Positions 5,750-6,089 of a stretch of DNA of 6,089 bases are shown piece by piece (the first letter of the stretch is position 1; each line of letters opens with the position of its first letter). This DNA is from Acidimicrobiales bacterium (GTDB lineage Bacteria; Actinomycetota; Acidimicrobiia; Acidimicrobiales; VFJN01). The notes beneath the pieces are model-generated. The model saw only the letters and a list, made by a program, of their open reading frames with translations, ran no database searches and was not told the origin of the DNA. The stretch covers positions 1 to 6,089 of the forward strand of contig JAFGPU010000267.1 of NCBI GenBank assembly GCA_016936035.1. Reading direction: 5' to 3'. The position numbers were made by a program, and so were the translations under genes.

Positions 5750-6089
5750 TCACAGCGGCAGCATCGACGGCAGGGCTCGACGGGCCAGCAGGTCGGCGCC
5801 GAGCTGTCGAGTGAGCGAACGGGCGTCGCCGAACAGGTGGTCGAGCACCAGGACCCGCCGGACGAAGGTGTGCAGGGGATGCTCGGTGGTGAAGCCGATG
5901 CCGGCGAGCACCTGCTGGCAGTGGCGGGCGGCCGTGCGGGCGCCCCGACCGGCGATCGCCTTCGCCAGCGCCGCCCCGACCGGGCTCGGGTCGTCCCACG
6001 CCGCCCCGAGCGCCGCGTCCGCGGCCTCGATGGCCACGAGGCTCTCGGCCAGCCGGTGGCGCACGGCCTGGAACTGGGCGATGGGCCGC
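5750..6089 (-). CDS. Acyl-CoA dehydrogenase, C-terminal part (5' end beyond window)
   Basis: C-terminal ~112 residues of an acyl-CoA dehydrogenase; the gene continues past the right edge of the window. The frame reads RPIAQFQAVRHRLAES at the boundary, matching the conserved family stretch GxPIGxFQAVKH, so the GTG at 6064 is internal and not a start. It then shows the FAD-contacting LAGIGFTTEHPLHTFVRR. At the medium-chain-type catalytic position the expected EGT reads FGD, so the usual Glu is absent, and it looks like a small subunit of a heteromeric enzyme. The Ile253-Glu254 type position of the isovaleryl-type base lies outside the window and cannot be judged. It is the first visible gene of a minus-strand operon with the DUF35 and thiolase-like genes. 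Its catalytic partner may lie just outside the window, or it may pair with a subunit encoded elsewhere. Confidence 0.88.
   Translation of the reverse strand, partial: RPIAQFQAVRHRLAESLVAIEAADAALGAAWDDPSPVGAALAKAIAGRGARTAARHCQQVLAGIGFTTEHPLHTFVRRVLVLDHLFGDARSLTRQLGADLLARRALPSMLPL

Noticed and set aside
1..6089. Direct assignment as the igr cholesterol operon (fadE28, fadE29, cyp125, ltp2 symbols)
   Set aside because: Families match, but gene order, strand layout, the free DUF35 protein and the lack of MaoC hydratases differ, so orthology cannot be claimed from the sequence alone.
1..6089. CRISPR array, transposon, tRNA or phage-type system
   Set aside because: No regularly spaced repeats, transposase, tRNA-like cloverleaf or integrase was seen; the spacers between genes are all under about 85 bp.

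Overview
This is a GC-rich window with strong G/C at third codon positions, which is why long shadow ORFs appear on the opposite strands. The family content (paired acyl-CoA dehydrogenases, a bacterial cytochrome P450, a TetR regulator, and a thiolase-fold protein next to a DUF35 Zn-ribbon protein) is typical of actinobacteria that degrade hydrophobic acyl-CoA substrates such as steroid side chains, terpenoids or branched lipids. The phrasing of the dehydrogenases and the lipid-transfer-type thiolase suggests an actinobacterium, perhaps Acidimicrobiia or a relative. That placement is inference and was not tested.

Layout. From 1 to 2125 (+) there are two overlapping acyl-CoA dehydrogenase genes: a small one cut by the left edge of the window, then a complete one of 398 residues. 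From 2160 to 2768 (-) lies a TetR-family repressor gene, convergent with the dehydrogenases. A short divergent control region (2769-2851) carries a perfect 13-bp palindrome. From 2852 to 4126 (+) is a complete cytochrome P450 of 424 residues. Tail to tail with it, 12 bp away, is a minus-strand operon read from right to left: a third dehydrogenase gene cut by the right edge (6089-5750), a stand-alone DUF35 protein (5720-5301) and a thiolase-like protein (5284-4139). No intergenic stretch exceeds about 85 bp. I saw no RNA gene, mobile element, CRISPR array or long repeat.

How the genes may work together. The P450 would oxygenate a hydrophobic substrate, for example at a terminal methyl. After CoA activation by an enzyme not in this window, the dehydrogenases would introduce alpha,beta-unsaturation. 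The thiolase-fold/DUF35 pair would then cut a C-C bond. This parallels the mycobacterial cholesterol side-chain (igr) locus of cyp125, fadE28, fadE29, chsH2, chsH1 and ltp2. Here, however, the DUF35 protein is not fused to a MaoC hydratase, no hydratase is in view, and the gene order differs, so the substrate stays open. Catalytic residues support the idea: the first and third dehydrogenases lack the usual C-terminal catalytic Glu, while the second carries a Glu (E249) at the isovaleryl-CoA-dehydrogenase-type position. The thiolase-like protein keeps a Cys but has lost both usual catalytic His residues. The parts belong to known families. The most informative signals are these residue replacements and the palindrome under the divergent promoters.
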